Shown: one piece after another, positions 17,796 through 26,519 of the stretch
Numbering within the stretch: position 1 is the first letter of the stretch
Layout: each line of letters begins with the position of its first letter
Assembly: GCF_007741535.1 (NCBI RefSeq)
Contig: NZ_CP036525.1
Coordinates: 5,952,001-6,016,000, forward strand
From: Rubripirellula lacrimiformis
GTDB lineage: Bacteria > Planctomycetota > Planctomycetia > Pirellulales > Pirellulaceae
Direction of reading: 5' to 3'
Length of the DNA: 64,000 bases
The notes under the pieces: generated by a model
The model's input: only the letters and a program-made list of their open reading frames with translations
Databases searched by the model: none
Told to the model about the DNA's origin: nothing
Made by a program: the position numbers and the translations under genes

Positions 17796-18959
17796 GGTAA
17801 ATGTTGGATGAACGAGAGCAACGGCCCAGCGGTGACAAGTAAGGTTGTCAACAAGCGATCAATCAGTGTCGCGATTAAAGTCGTCTCGCCCCGCCGCGTA
17901 GCGGTTTGCGGGGGAGAGAGTTAGAGAGAGAGAGGTGGAAGAAAGAAACGACACTGATTGATCGCTCGTTGCTTGGTTGACCGCCGGACCATTGCGAGTC
18001 CAGGCGATGACCAGGAAATAGTGGTGATGTCCCAAACCATGGTCGTCGACGATCGTGTCGTCGCCATGTCCTCATTGTCACCGATAGGAATCGGCTAAGC
18101 AACACTTTGGATCCGATCGATTTCGTGTGCCGATCGATGGATCCGAGTATAACAATGGGGAACCACGGAAATATAGAAGGAAGCTGAAGCCCCGTTCCCT
18201 GACTGCGGCGGTCGAGTCAGCAGTCGCAGGTCACCGATGACTTTGACCAAACACGATCCGTGATTTCCCCCGCTACAAAGGACCTGTCCGCCAATCGGAT
18301 GTTTCCGTGAGCTGACAGAGTCGGGAAACGCCGCAAACAAATCGCCAGCAACCCGCTCCGGTGCATTCCCGCGTTGCCACGGCATTTGTTCGCTGCAAAA
18401 ATAGACCACCGCCCAAGCCAGGCAACTGCATCGGGGGGGCAGGCAACAGGCGTCTGCGATCCGTCCATCAATCGGCGCCGTTTTCTCACGATGCGCATTC
18501 GATCGAGGACTCGCGTTTCAGCAGCCCCCCCTCTCCGAGAGTGACCGATACCGGAGGGATCGAACCTACGCTTCACTCGCACACTGCTAGAAAGCTGACG
18601 AGGAGATGGGGGGGCAGCCAACCTCTCTACGTCGGCCGATTCGTTTAACGCAATTCATCAACTGGCAGGACAGCTAACACAACCGGCGCTCGATGCTGTT
18701 GGAAAGAGGAGGAAAAGTTTGCATTCCTTTGATTCGGTCCGTCTCGTGATGGAAAGCTGACCTAGCTTTCAGGTTAGCTTCTCAACTTTCTTCATCGATC
18801 TCCAGCCCCACAGTCGGTCACCGAAGCAGACGAGCGGGGCTTCATCTCGGGATCACAGATTGCCGAGCCTACGAAACATTGGACTGCCAGCCGGCCTTCG
18901 GTGTTTCCGGCCGACAAGAAAATCCACCACGTCACCTCTATTCTTCGAGAGCATGCAAA
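17796..18959. other. Long non-coding stretch (about 1.2 kb)
   Basis: Only short frames without family-like sequence are found. It holds a 17-bp perfect inverted repeat (17855-17965), a GA-rich tract (GAGAGAGAGAGG near 17923), a near-palindrome around 18111-18144 (GATCCGATCGA then CGATCGATGGATC) and a small hairpin at 18750-18768 (GAAAGCT / AGCTTTC). A T-loop-like phrase at about 18555 does not extend to a tRNA. Promoters for divergent genes on either side are expected but none could be called. Confidence 0.5.
17855..17965. repeat. Inverted repeat element, 17-bp arms
   Basis: GCGATCAATCAGTGTCG at 17855-17871 is matched by its exact reverse complement at 17949-17965. The 77 bases between include a GC-rich inner hairpin (CCCCGC with GCGGGG around GTAGCGG) and a GA-repeat. 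The flanking bases GTCAAC are also mirrored. The layout resembles a small non-autonomous element or a cruciform-forming RNA/DNA structure. Confidence 0.7.
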
Positions 18960-19568
18960 ATGCCTATCACGTGTACCGCTCGGCTGCTGGTCATCGCTGC
19001 GATGGCACTGGGAATGTCCTGTTGCCAAGCGAGCGAGGACAAGGTTTGGAAGATCGAAGAGGACTGGGAAATGGTGATCCTTCAACCGGATCCACAAAGC
19101 AATTCTCCGCAGGTTTCTTTCACGACGTCACCCAGCACCGAAGTCGATGACGTCTACTTCCAGCTTCAGATGAATCACTCTGATTCTGCCGGAGGAGGGA
19201 TTCACGTCGCGGCCGTGCTGGATGACAAGATCGTTGATGAATCTCAAAGCGATATCCGTTCGGCTCTGTCGATCGACGGTGACCATGTCAGCTGGACCAC
19301 GGTCATGGCGGTGATTGACGATCGAATTTGCTTCGCGGTGAAAGATGGCTATGGCCAGGACTGGGGAAACTTCGGTGGCCCCGAGTACGTGGTGCGAATG
19401 CAACGACGTGACATTCTTGATCTGTCGAAGTACCGCCCGATCAACAGCCTGGATTCCGTGGACATCAACTTTGGTGCCAATCGCATTTCATCCTCCAAAA
19501 TGCTGAAAGTGCGTCTTTATTACACCAGCGGAAACGTCGTCGAATTGCTGGTCGCAGAGACTCCATGA
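18960..19568 (+). CDS. Secreted protein of unknown function upstream of tadG/tadE-like genes
   Basis: About 202 residues with a signal peptide (MPITCTARLLVIAAMALGMS then CCQAS, which could be a lipobox-like site). The mature part is acidic and beta-rich (KVWKIEEDWEMVILQPDP; QVSFTTSP; YFQLQMNHSD; YVVRMQRRDILDLS). No known domain is recognised. The stop is 17 bases before the start of the next gene, so it is probably in one transcription unit with the TadG- and TadE-like genes and may be an accessory of that surface or secretion system. The ATG at 18960 directly precedes the signal peptide. Confidence 0.7.
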   Translation: MPITCTARLLVIAAMALGMSCCQASEDKVWKIEEDWEMVILQPDPQSNSPQVSFTTSPSTEVDDVYFQLQMNHSDSAGGGIHVAAVLDDKIVDESQSDIRSALSIDGDHVSWTTVMAVIDDRICFAVKDGYGQDWGNFGGPEYVVRMQRRDILDLSKYRPINSLDSVDINFGANRISSSKMLKVRLYYTSGNVVELLVAETP

Positions 19569-19585
19569 TCCATTGACCATCCGCT

Positions 19586-20812
19586 ATGACCGCATTTCAA
19601 CTCATTCAAGGTGCCACCGTGTTTCGCAATCAACCATCTCTTCAAGTCTCGCTTTCAGGCGAACGCAATCCAGTGTCATGCACTGGCTTGCGTAGCCGTC
19701 ACCGTTTGGGCAATGCTCGCCGTGGGGCGGCGGCGGTGTTCGGAATGGTGCTGACAGTCGGACTAGTGATCTTGGCCGCCGTCACCATTGACTTTGGTCA
19801 AATCCATGTGGCAGACACTGAACTACGGCGGTCTGCCGACTCTGCCGCGATGGCCGGATGTTGGGAGCTGTTCGATCAGCAGGTTGCTGGCAACGACACT
19901 CAAGACGTCGCATGGGAAGTGCACTCGTCCGCCGACGAGTACGCTTTTGCCAATACGATCAACAGCGAATCGCCCTCCCTTGACTATTCGGATGTCGAAT
20001 TGGGCAGGTATTCGGCCAACGAAGGCTGGGACACGTCGGACCCGAACGCTTACAACGCCGTCCGGGTGACTTTGCGACGGCAATCTGGAACCAATGGCGA
20101 GGTCCCATTGTTCTTCGGTTCGTTAACCGGACGAAGTACCCAATCGCTTCACACCACCGCGACCGCCGCAATGATGTACGAAGTATCTGGATTTCACGAA
20201 CCGTCGTCCTATAGCGAAAACATCGACCTTCTTCCGTTCGCGCTGGACTTGCCCAGCTGGCTTGCTGTGCTGGCAGGGGAAACTGACGATGAATTCTCCT
20301 ATCAAAATGGAACGATTTCATCCACTTCGGACGGCCTCTTTGAAACGAATCTGTATCCCAAAGGTACAGGAGCACCAGGGAACCGCGGCACCGTCGACAT
20401 TGGTGGCAGCAACAACAGCACCAACGATATCGCCCGGCAAATCCTTCATGGCATTTCCAAACAAGACTTCATCGACTTAGGCAGACCTCTGGCGTTCGAT
20501 GAAAATGGCGAACTAGGCCTCAACGGCGACACCGGCATCAGTGCGGGAGTGAAAGACGAGCTTGCTTCGATCATTGGCAAGACACGCATCATTCCTATCT
20601 ACACTCAGGTGCAAGGCAATGGCAACAACGCCATGTTCACGATCGTTCGGTTCGAGGGAGTCCGCATTCTTGAGGTCAAACTGACCGGAAAGAAAACCGA
20701 CAAGCGGGTCATCATCCAGCCAGCCAAAGTGATCGCTCGCCACGCGAAGGTGGATTTGACCGGAAACAACGTCAGCAGCTATGCGGTGACACCCGTCATG
20801 CTAGTGGAATAA
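19586..20812 (+). CDS. TadG-like (Flp pilus assembly/TadE-G family) membrane-anchored protein
   Basis: A 408-residue protein. Its N-terminal segment GNARRGAAAVFGMVLTVGLV and the following LAAVTIDFGQIHVADTELRRSADSAAMAG match the TadE/TadG pilin-like anchor with a long exported C-terminal body. The anchor helix has the pseudopilin-like G-A-A-x-x-F pattern seen in 'putative Flp pilus-assembly' domains. The body has no von Willebrand MIDAS motif that I can see. It sits between an upstream secreted protein and a TadE-like gene. The ATG at 19586 was used; a GTG at 19620 is an alternative. Confidence 0.78.
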   Translation: MTAFQLIQGATVFRNQPSLQVSLSGERNPVSCTGLRSRHRLGNARRGAAAVFGMVLTVGLVILAAVTIDFGQIHVADTELRRSADSAAMAGCWELFDQQVAGNDTQDVAWEVHSSADEYAFANTINSESPSLDYSDVELGRYSANEGWDTSDPNAYNAVRVTLRRQSGTNGEVPLFFGSLTGRSTQSLHTTATAAMMYEVSGFHEPSSYSENIDLLPFALDLPSWLAVLAGETDDEFSYQNGTISSTSDGLFETNLYPKGTGAPGNRGTVDIGGSNNSTNDIARQILHGISKQDFIDLGRPLAFDENGELGLNGDTGISAGVKDELASIIGKTRIIPIYTQVQGNGNNAMFTIVRFEGVRILEVKLTGKKTDKRVIIQPAKVIARHAKVDLTGNNVSSYAVTPVMLVE

Positions 20813-20844
20813 CCTTCGCCATCCATCGATCAGAGAATCAGACA

Positions 20845-21270
20845 ATGCAACCAAAAAGCAACAGCGCGAAGAAGGCCGTTTCACGGTTGGGAACTGCAGC
20901 TGTAGAGTTTGCGATCATCGCTCCGTTGATGATTACGTTCACCTTCGGCTTGGTCGAACTTGGACGCATCACGTTGGTCAAGCAAACCGCGACACATGCG
21001 ACTCGTGAAGGGGCCCGGATCGCGATTCGTCCAGATGCGAATGCCGATCAGGTCATCGAACGTGTCGAAGAAGAACTTAGCTTGATGGGAATCGAGGGAG
21101 CTATCATCGAAACCGAACCCTCACTGATCGAGGAAGCCGAAATGGGGTCGACGGTCAAAGTGCGAGTCCGTTTGGCCATCTCTTCGATCAGTTGGGTCTC
21201 GAACTACTTTGATTTCGGCGACTCCGAGCTCATTGCCGAATCATCGATGCGCAGAGAAAGCACCAATTGA
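20845..21270 (+). CDS. TadE-like pseudopilin
   Basis: A 141-residue protein with the TadE signature at the N-terminus: RLGTAAVEFAIIAPLMITFT then FGLVELGRITLVKQTATHATREGAR. In the family the Gly-x-x-x-V-E-F block is the prepilin processing and assembly site, and the conserved Glu supports pilin assembly. The rest is a short beta-rich domain. It follows the TadG-like gene by 32 bases. No tadA/B/C or prepilin peptidase lies in the window, so its secretion engine must be elsewhere. Confidence 0.85.
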   Translation: MQPKSNSAKKAVSRLGTAAVEFAIIAPLMITFTFGLVELGRITLVKQTATHATREGARIAIRPDANADQVIERVEEELSLMGIEGAIIETEPSLIEEAEMGSTVKVRVRLAISSISWVSNYFDFGDSELIAESSMRRESTN

Positions 21271-21520
21271 CGCACGAACGTCCGTCGGTGGTGTCAATTT
21301 GCGTCTGGGAAAGAAAAGGTACGCGGACTCTATTCTGTATCTGGTCTCGAGTTTGCAGGCTTGAATGACTGGCTTAACGCTCCGGTTTCATCGATCGGAG
21401 CAGAGTCCGAAGCCAGTCACGGAAAGATCGAAGAAGACTTCCGGCTGCTCGGAAACGGATCGGCGCATCGATCTCTTGGCAAGCCAGACGATCGCCCCTG
21501 AATTGGAGTCCAGGAACCTT

Positions 21521-22650
21521 CGTCCTTTGGCATCCTTCTTCGTAGCGGAAGTCGTCAAGACTTTCGATGACCCCACACCAATCGGCAAGTTCACCGATTA
21601 AGTGAGCCGCGACGCGTAAGCGGCCGGGAATCCCCCGTGCCCATCCCCATACCCATACCCATACCCGTGGCCTCACGGCCAGCGGCTCACCAATGCCGTT
21701 GGACGTTCGCCCCAATCACAAACCGTCGACGCGTTCCGCTACGATCATCCTTTGGCATCCTTCTCCGTAGCGGAAGTCGTCAAGACTTTCGATGGTCCCA
21801 CATCAATCAGCCGAACCAATCGGCGAGTTCGCCGATTAAGTGATCCGCGACGCGTAAGCGGCCGGGAATCCCCCCGTGCCCATACCCATCCCCGTCCCGC
21901 TGCCCGTGGCCTCACGGCCAGCGGCTCACCAATTCCGTTGGGCATGCGTCCCAATCACAGACCGTCGTCGCGTTCCGCAACGTTCCTCCTTTGGCATCCC
22001 TTTTCGTAGCGGAAGTCGTCAAGACTTTCGATGGTCCCACATCAATCAGCCGAACCAATCGGCGAGTTCGCCGATTAAGTGATCCGCGACGCGTAAGCGG
22101 CCGGGAATCCCCCCGTGCCCATACCTGTGCCAATCCCCATGCCCGTGGCCTCACGGCCAGCGCTCACCATTCCCGTTGGACGTTCGCCCCAATCCCAGAC
22201 CGTCGTCGCGTTCCGCAACGTTCCTCCTTTGGCATCCCTTTTCGTAGCGGAAGTCGTCAAGACTTTCGATGATCCCACACCAATCGGCGAGTTCGCCGAC
22301 TGAGTGAGCCGCGACGCGTAAGCGGCCGGGAATCCCCCGTGCCCATCCCCATCCCCGTCCCGCTGCCCGTGGCCTCACGGCCAGCGGCTCACCAATTCCG
22401 TTGGACGTTCGCCCCAATCCCAGACCGTCGACGCGTTCCGCTAAGTTCGTCCTATGGTGTCCTTCTTGGTAGCGGAAGTCGTCAAGACTTTCGATGACCC
22501 CACACCTATCGGCAAGTTCACCGATTAAGTGAGCCGCGACGCGTAAGCGGCCAGGAATCCCCCATCCCCATACCCATCCCATGCCCGTGGCCTCACGGCC
22601 AGCGGCTCACCAATGCGGTTGGGCGTTCGACTCAATCAACCGGCCGTCGC
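21521..22650. repeat. Tandem array of 5 units of about 225-239 bp with nested hexamer repeats
   Basis: The phrase AGCGGAAGTCGTCAAGACTT recurs at 21544, 21769, 22008, 22246 and 22471 (spacings 225, 239, 238, 225). Each unit also holds CGCGACGCGTAAGCGGCC, CCGTGGCCTCACGGCCAGCG and CGTTCGCCCCAATC. Inside each unit a run of CCCATA/CCCATC/CCCGTC hexamers varies in number, which helps explain the length differences. The CGTGGCCTCACGGCCAGCGG part is palindromic (GTGGCC TCAC GGCCA). Open frames across it are shadows. The 210 bases between the TadE-like gene and the array hold nothing recognisable. Confidence 0.93.
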
Positions 22651-22739
22651 CGTCTGGCGAACCCTACATCGGGCTTAGGAACCCGTTCACCTTCATTGGT
22701 TCCCAGTGCCATGTCTTAGACGGACCACAAGGGATTGCC

Positions 22740-22819
22740 CGTTTTTGAGTCCTGGAACCTTTTCTTGATCCGTTTTTGAGTCCTGGAACCTTTTCTTGAT
22801 CTGGAACCTTTTCTTGATC
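22740..22819. repeat. Direct repeats of a 31-bp unit next to tRNA-Ala
   Basis: CGTTTTTGAGTCCTGGAACC plus TTTTCTTGATC occurs at 22740-22770 and 22771-22801, then a partial third copy (TGGAACCTTTTCTTGATC) at 22802-22819. The core GAGTCCTGGAACCTTT differs by one base from the arm of the inverted repeat after the DUF58 gene (GAGTCCTGGCACCTTT, 50327-50342), so the two sites belong to one dispersed family. Confidence 0.85.
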
Positions 22820-22875
22820 ATCGATAGCACGAAAAAAGCCTGCGATCCGGTTTGGACAACAGGCTTCTTGGCGAG

Positions 22876-22948
22876 TGGAGCTGAAGAGATTTGAACTCTC
22901 GACCTCTGCATTGCGAACGCAGCGCTCTCCCAACTGAGCTACAACCCC
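22876..22948 (-). tRNA. tRNA-Ala (anticodon CGC)
   Basis: The minus strand folds as a standard cloverleaf: acceptor GGGGTTG pairing with CAGCTCC, including the G3:U70 pair that defines alanine tRNAs; D arm from GCTCAGTTGGGAGAGC; anticodon stem CTGCG/TGCAG with loop TTCGCAA (anticodon CGC, codon GCG); T arm GAGAG-TTCAAAT-CTCTT. The discriminator base is A. The genomic 3' CCA is absent (ACTCGCC follows), so CCA is added after transcription. Confidence 0.95.
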
Positions 22949-23032
22949 GAATTGAACCGCTTCATTTTATCGGGGCTTGGGCTGGATGCCAAATCTTGGC
23001 TTGGGAAAAACGACAAAATTCTTGTCGAACTC

Positions 23033-23512
23033 TTACGCTTCGTTGGCGTCGGTTGCTTGCTTGGCGATTCGTTCGACAGGTTGAACGAATGGGTTGTCCT
23101 GGACGGCACCGATTTTGTTGTCGGTGGCTTGCAGAGCTCGCAGCGCCTTGGACGTACTGTGGTGGATGTATGGGTTGCAGGCTGGTGCGGGACCCAACGT
23201 CGGTACCAATGGCTCTACGAACGGTGTGCGTGCTCGGCTTTCGTAGCCAGGCCCCGCTTGCACCATCGGTGGCGCCGCAAAGGGACTCAGACCATACGGA
23301 CGTGCGTGACGGGCGCCGTAGTACACCGGTGGGTTGGTCGCGAAGTACGGTGGTGTCCGAATCGACGTCGAGTAGCGAGCGCCGAAGGGCTGGTAAAATC
23401 CGTACGGAGCGAACCCGAAGCCGGAGTCGCCGAATCCCTGAGCTGACGCGTCGGGGGAACCTACGACGGCAGCGGCAAGAAGCGAACATGCCGCGATGAG
23501 GAACCGTTTCAT
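23033..23512 (-). CDS. Secreted Pro/Gly/Tyr-rich protein, unknown function
   Basis: A 159-residue protein with a clear signal peptide (MKRFLIAACSLLAAAVVGSP, cleavage near ASAQ). The mature part is rich in Gly, Pro, Phe and Tyr (FGDSGFGFAPYGFYQPFGAR; TPPYFATNPPVYYGARH) and the C-terminus (KALRALQATDNKIG, NPFVQPVERIAKQAT) is helical. The composition suggests a structural or surface protein. No family recognised. The ATG at 23512 starts the signal peptide; the frame is open to 23638. It lies 84 bases downstream of the tRNA 3' side and may share no transcript with it. Confidence 0.7.
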   Translation of the reverse strand: MKRFLIAACSLLAAAVVGSPDASAQGFGDSGFGFAPYGFYQPFGARYSTSIRTPPYFATNPPVYYGARHARPYGLSPFAAPPMVQAGPGYESRARTPFVEPLVPTLGPAPACNPYIHHSTSKALRALQATDNKIGAVQDNPFVQPVERIAKQATDANEA

Positions 23513-23758
23513 CGATAGACCTTTGCAAACCAAGATGCGAATATTGAAAACGACGTTGGCCTGGATGGAAGCTGCCCTGGACGAAGGGCTAAGCCGCACC
23601 CAAACTTGAGATCGCCAGCGTCCCCACGCGACTGACATTCCTCTCCACGCTAATTCGTTCCTACAACCGTTTCAACCGTTACCATCAGAGAATTCGGTGT
23701 TTCCGTCACGACACTCCCCCGTCCGCTCGCTCGCCCCCCGATTGTTTCACCGACTTGA

Positions 23759-24922
23759 ATGACTGATTTGCATATCCTGTGCTTGATCCACTCGCTTGAT
23801 GGCGGTGGCGCGGAACGCGTGATGGCCGGATTGGCGTCGCGGCTGGTCGGCCGCGGACACAAGGTCACTTTGGTGACGATGGACGATGGTCAGTCGGATC
23901 GGCATGCGGTTGACGAAGCAGTCCAACGACGCTTTCTGGACGTGATGGCGGTCAGCGGCGGCCCGGTATCGGCAATCATGAATCTACGCCGACGCGTGCT
24001 GGCGATCCGAACTGCGATCGCCGACGCAAAGCCGGATGTGGTGCTGTCGTTCTGTGACCGCACGAATGTGTTGGCCGTGATGGCAACCCAAGGAATGCTG
24101 CCCGGTCGACATGGCACGGGGAACGTTCCCGTCGTGATCAGCGAACGCAGTGACCCGTCGCAGCAGTGTTTGGGAACAGCCTACGAATGGCTGCGACGAC
24201 AGACGTACCGGCGTGCCGACCGCATCATCGCACAGACACAGGCGTCGGCGGATTTCCTGCAGTCCCTGTTGCCTCGGCCCCGTGAACCGCATCCCGCAAA
24301 ATCCGTTGACGTGATTCCGTCGGCCGTCGACATCCCCGTGGTCTATTCGGATCGCTCGGTGGCGTCGTCGTCCGAGCGGATCATATCGATCGGACGCTTG
24401 GAGCGTGAGAAAGGGTTCGACCGACTATTGGAAGCGATGGGCGAAATTGCCGTTCGCCATCCAGGTTGGCAGTTGACGATTTTGGGCGAAGGATCTCAGC
24501 GGTCGGCACTAACGGCGCAGGCGCGGTCGCTGGGGATCGAAACCCGACTATCGATGCCGGGCTGGGTTTCCCCGGTATGGTCTCCGCTATCCGAGGCAGC
24601 GATCTATGTGATGCCCAGCCGGTACGAAGGATTTCCGTCGGCGTTGATGGAAGCGATGGCGGCGGGTGTCCCCAGCGTCGCAGTGGATTGCCCCAGCGGT
24701 CCTGAAGCGATCGTCGATTCGCAGCAGAACGGATTGCTGGTCACCAACGACGTCGCCGGCATCGTCGGTGGGATCGAGCAGATGATCACCGATCCCGAGC
24801 GGCGTGAGTCCATGGGACAGGCAGGGCGCGATGTGCTGCAGACATTCGGCTGGGACCGGATGGTGGATCAATATCTGCGAATTTTGCTGGACGCGGTTTG
24901 TGGCCGCGGAGTAAGAAGGTGA
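23759..24922 (+). CDS. Glycosyltransferase family 4 (GT-B) protein
   Basis: A 387-residue protein with the GT4 layout: N-terminal Rossmann domain with the acceptor-side motif IHSLDGGGAERVMAGLA, a linker, and the nucleotide-sugar domain with ISIGRLEREKGFDRLLEAM, LTILGEGSQRSAL, and the E-x7-E motif region SRYEGFPSALMEAMAAGVP followed by GPEAIVDSQQNGLLV. It probably transfers a sugar in the synthesis of a polysaccharide, lipid or glycoprotein. The last codons (CGRGVRR and the TGA) run into the palindromic repeat that follows, so the native C-terminus may have been replaced. No other polysaccharide genes are adjacent. Confidence 0.92.
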   Translation: MTDLHILCLIHSLDGGGAERVMAGLASRLVGRGHKVTLVTMDDGQSDRHAVDEAVQRRFLDVMAVSGGPVSAIMNLRRRVLAIRTAIADAKPDVVLSFCDRTNVLAVMATQGMLPGRHGTGNVPVVISERSDPSQQCLGTAYEWLRRQTYRRADRIIAQTQASADFLQSLLPRPREPHPAKSVDVIPSAVDIPVVYSDRSVASSSERIISIGRLEREKGFDRLLEAMGEIAVRHPGWQLTILGEGSQRSALTAQARSLGIETRLSMPGWVSPVWSPLSEAAIYVMPSRYEGFPSALMEAMAAGVPSVAVDCPSGPEAIVDSQQNGLLVTNDVAGIVGGIEQMITDPERRESMGQAGRDVLQTFGWDRMVDQYLRILLDAVCGRGVRR

Positions 24923-25535
24923 GGCCGATTGCAAATTGCAAAATGAACATTGCAAATTGGATATTGGATATTGGCCTGAGAGCGACGTGGTGGCCGATTG
25001 CTAGAAGCCAGCTGCTTGGGCTTCGACTGATTGCCGGACTCTGCTTGTCTTCGCTAAGCGTCCTGTCGATTTGCAATTTGAAATGTTCATTTTGCAATTT
25101 GCAATCTTCGTGCTGCTCCCCCCTCACCCCAGCCCTCTCCCCCACACAGAATGCGAGCTCCACTCGTATTCTGTGCGGGGGAGAGGGGGCAAAAAGTCTG
25201 GTCGCCGGAAGGTGAGGTGATTGCAAATTGCAAATTGCAAAATGAACATTGCAAATTGGATATTGGATGCTGGCCTGAGAGCGACGTGGTGGCCGATTGC
25301 TAGAAGCCAGCTGCTTGGGTTTCGGCTGATTGCCGGACTCTGCTTGTCTTCGCTAGGTGTCCTGTAATTTTGCAATTTGAAATGTTCATTTTGCAATTTG
25401 CAATCTTCGTGCTGCTCCCCCCTCACCCCAGCCCTCTCCCCCACACAGAATGCGAGCTCCACTCGCATTCTGTGCGGGGGAGAGGGGGCACAAAGTGTGG
25501 TCGCCGGAAGGTGAGGTGATTGCAAATTGCAAATT
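24919..25535. repeat. Tandemly duplicated MITE-like palindromic element (two full units and a fragment)
   Basis: Units begin at GTGAGG, 24919 and 25212, about 293 and 299 bp, with a third fragment from 25511. Each unit has an inverted repeat of about 25 bp (GATTGCAAATTGCAAAATGA at the left, its reverse complement near 25082-25107 in unit 1), a 130-bp inner segment, then a long GC hairpin at 25133-25187 and 25432-25486 (CCCTCTCCCCC / GGGGGAGAGGG with an inner GAATGCGAG/CTCGTATTC arm; the second unit's arm is perfect). No transposase is encoded, so it looks like a non-autonomous element. The fragment reaches to 15 bases from the rsmH stop. Confidence 0.88.
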
Positions 25536-25550
25536 CCGGTGCTGGATCGG

Positions 25551-26519
25551 TTAGCTTTGGTTGGGGTCTGCGATTCGCCTTGCCACTCGCAACTTTGCGC
25601 TTCGGGCTCGGGGGTTGGCGTGGACTTCGGCGTCCGCTGGGCGGATGGGCTTCTTTGTCAGAATCTCCCATCGGTCGTCATCGCGGAAGGCATTCTTGAC
25701 GATCCGGTCTTCCAACGAATGGAAACTGATCACGACCAACCGACCACCGGGTGCGATCCAATCCGGAGCTGCTTTGATGGTTCGTTCCATGATGCCCAGT
25801 TCATCATTGACGACGATCCGCAGCGCTTGAAACGTTCGGGTCGCCGGGTGGATGTCATGATTTTTGGGACGCGGCACGCAGCGCCGGCAGACTTCGACCA
25901 GATCGTTGACCGTCCGCACCGGTTCTTCACGCCGCCGCCGGGCAATGATCTCGCGAGCGATTCGGCGGCTGCACCTTTCTTCGCCGTACTGGTAGATGGC
26001 ATTGGCGATCTCTTCTTCGCGTTTCCACGCCAGCCAATCGGATGCGGGGGTGCCGAATTCGGGGTCGAACCGAAGGTCCAGGGGCGCATCGACAGCGAAG
26101 CTGAACCCGCGAGTGGTGTCGGCCAACTGGTCGCTGGATAGCCCCACGTCCAGCAGCACCGCATCCGCCGCCGACAGCCCCATCGCCTGGAGAGCTTTGG
26201 GGATCTTTTCATAGCTGCCCAGGAACACATTCAACCTGGGATCATGCTGTTCACTTTCGACTCGCTGGCTGACCAGCGGGTCGCGGTCGAGACCGATCAA
26301 ATGGCCTTCGCCCGGTGGCAATGTATCCAGCAGCAACCGCGAATGGCCGCCACCGCCGTAGGTGCCGTCCACGATCACGCGCGGGCTGTCTTCGCCCATC
26401 CAGTGGACGACTTCGTCCGGCATGACGGGGACGTGAACCGTTTCGGATGACGGGCCGGGAGATGCACCGGAGGATTCCGGCGACGAATCATCGGTCGGCG
26501 GTGATGGGTCAGCTGGCAC
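25551..26519 (-). CDS. rsmH: 16S rRNA (cytosine-1402 N4) methyltransferase RsmH (MraW)
   Basis: A 322-residue protein with the SAM-binding and catalytic blocks of the family: VIVDGTYGGGGHSRLLL, IGLDRDP, VLLDVGLSSDQLADTTRGFS, APLDLRFDP, ATRTFQALRIVVNDEL and GGRLVVISFHSLEDRIVKN. It methylates C1402 in the ribosomal P site. It usually opens the division/cell-wall cluster, but here it follows a sugar isomerase-like gene with an 11-base overlap, which fits the scattered dcw genes of planctomycetes. The N-terminal extension (PSPPTDDSSPESSGASPGPS) is Pro/Ser-rich. The start is GTG at 26519. Confidence 0.95.
   Translation of the reverse strand: MPADPSPPTDDSSPESSGASPGPSSETVHVPVMPDEVVHWMGEDSPRVIVDGTYGGGGHSRLLLDTLPPGEGHLIGLDRDPLVSQRVESEQHDPRLNVFLGSYEKIPKALQAMGLSAADAVLLDVGLSSDQLADTTRGFSFAVDAPLDLRFDPEFGTPASDWLAWKREEEIANAIYQYGEERCSRRIAREIIARRRREEPVRTVNDLVEVCRRCVPRPKNHDIHPATRTFQALRIVVNDELGIMERTIKAAPDWIAPGGRLVVISFHSLEDRIVKNAFRDDDRWEILTKKPIRPADAEVHANPRARSAKLRVARRIADPNQS

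Noticed and set aside
18540-18620. tRNA-like phrase GGAGGGATCGAACC
   Set aside because: Only the T-arm-like end is present; the acceptor and anticodon stems do not form.
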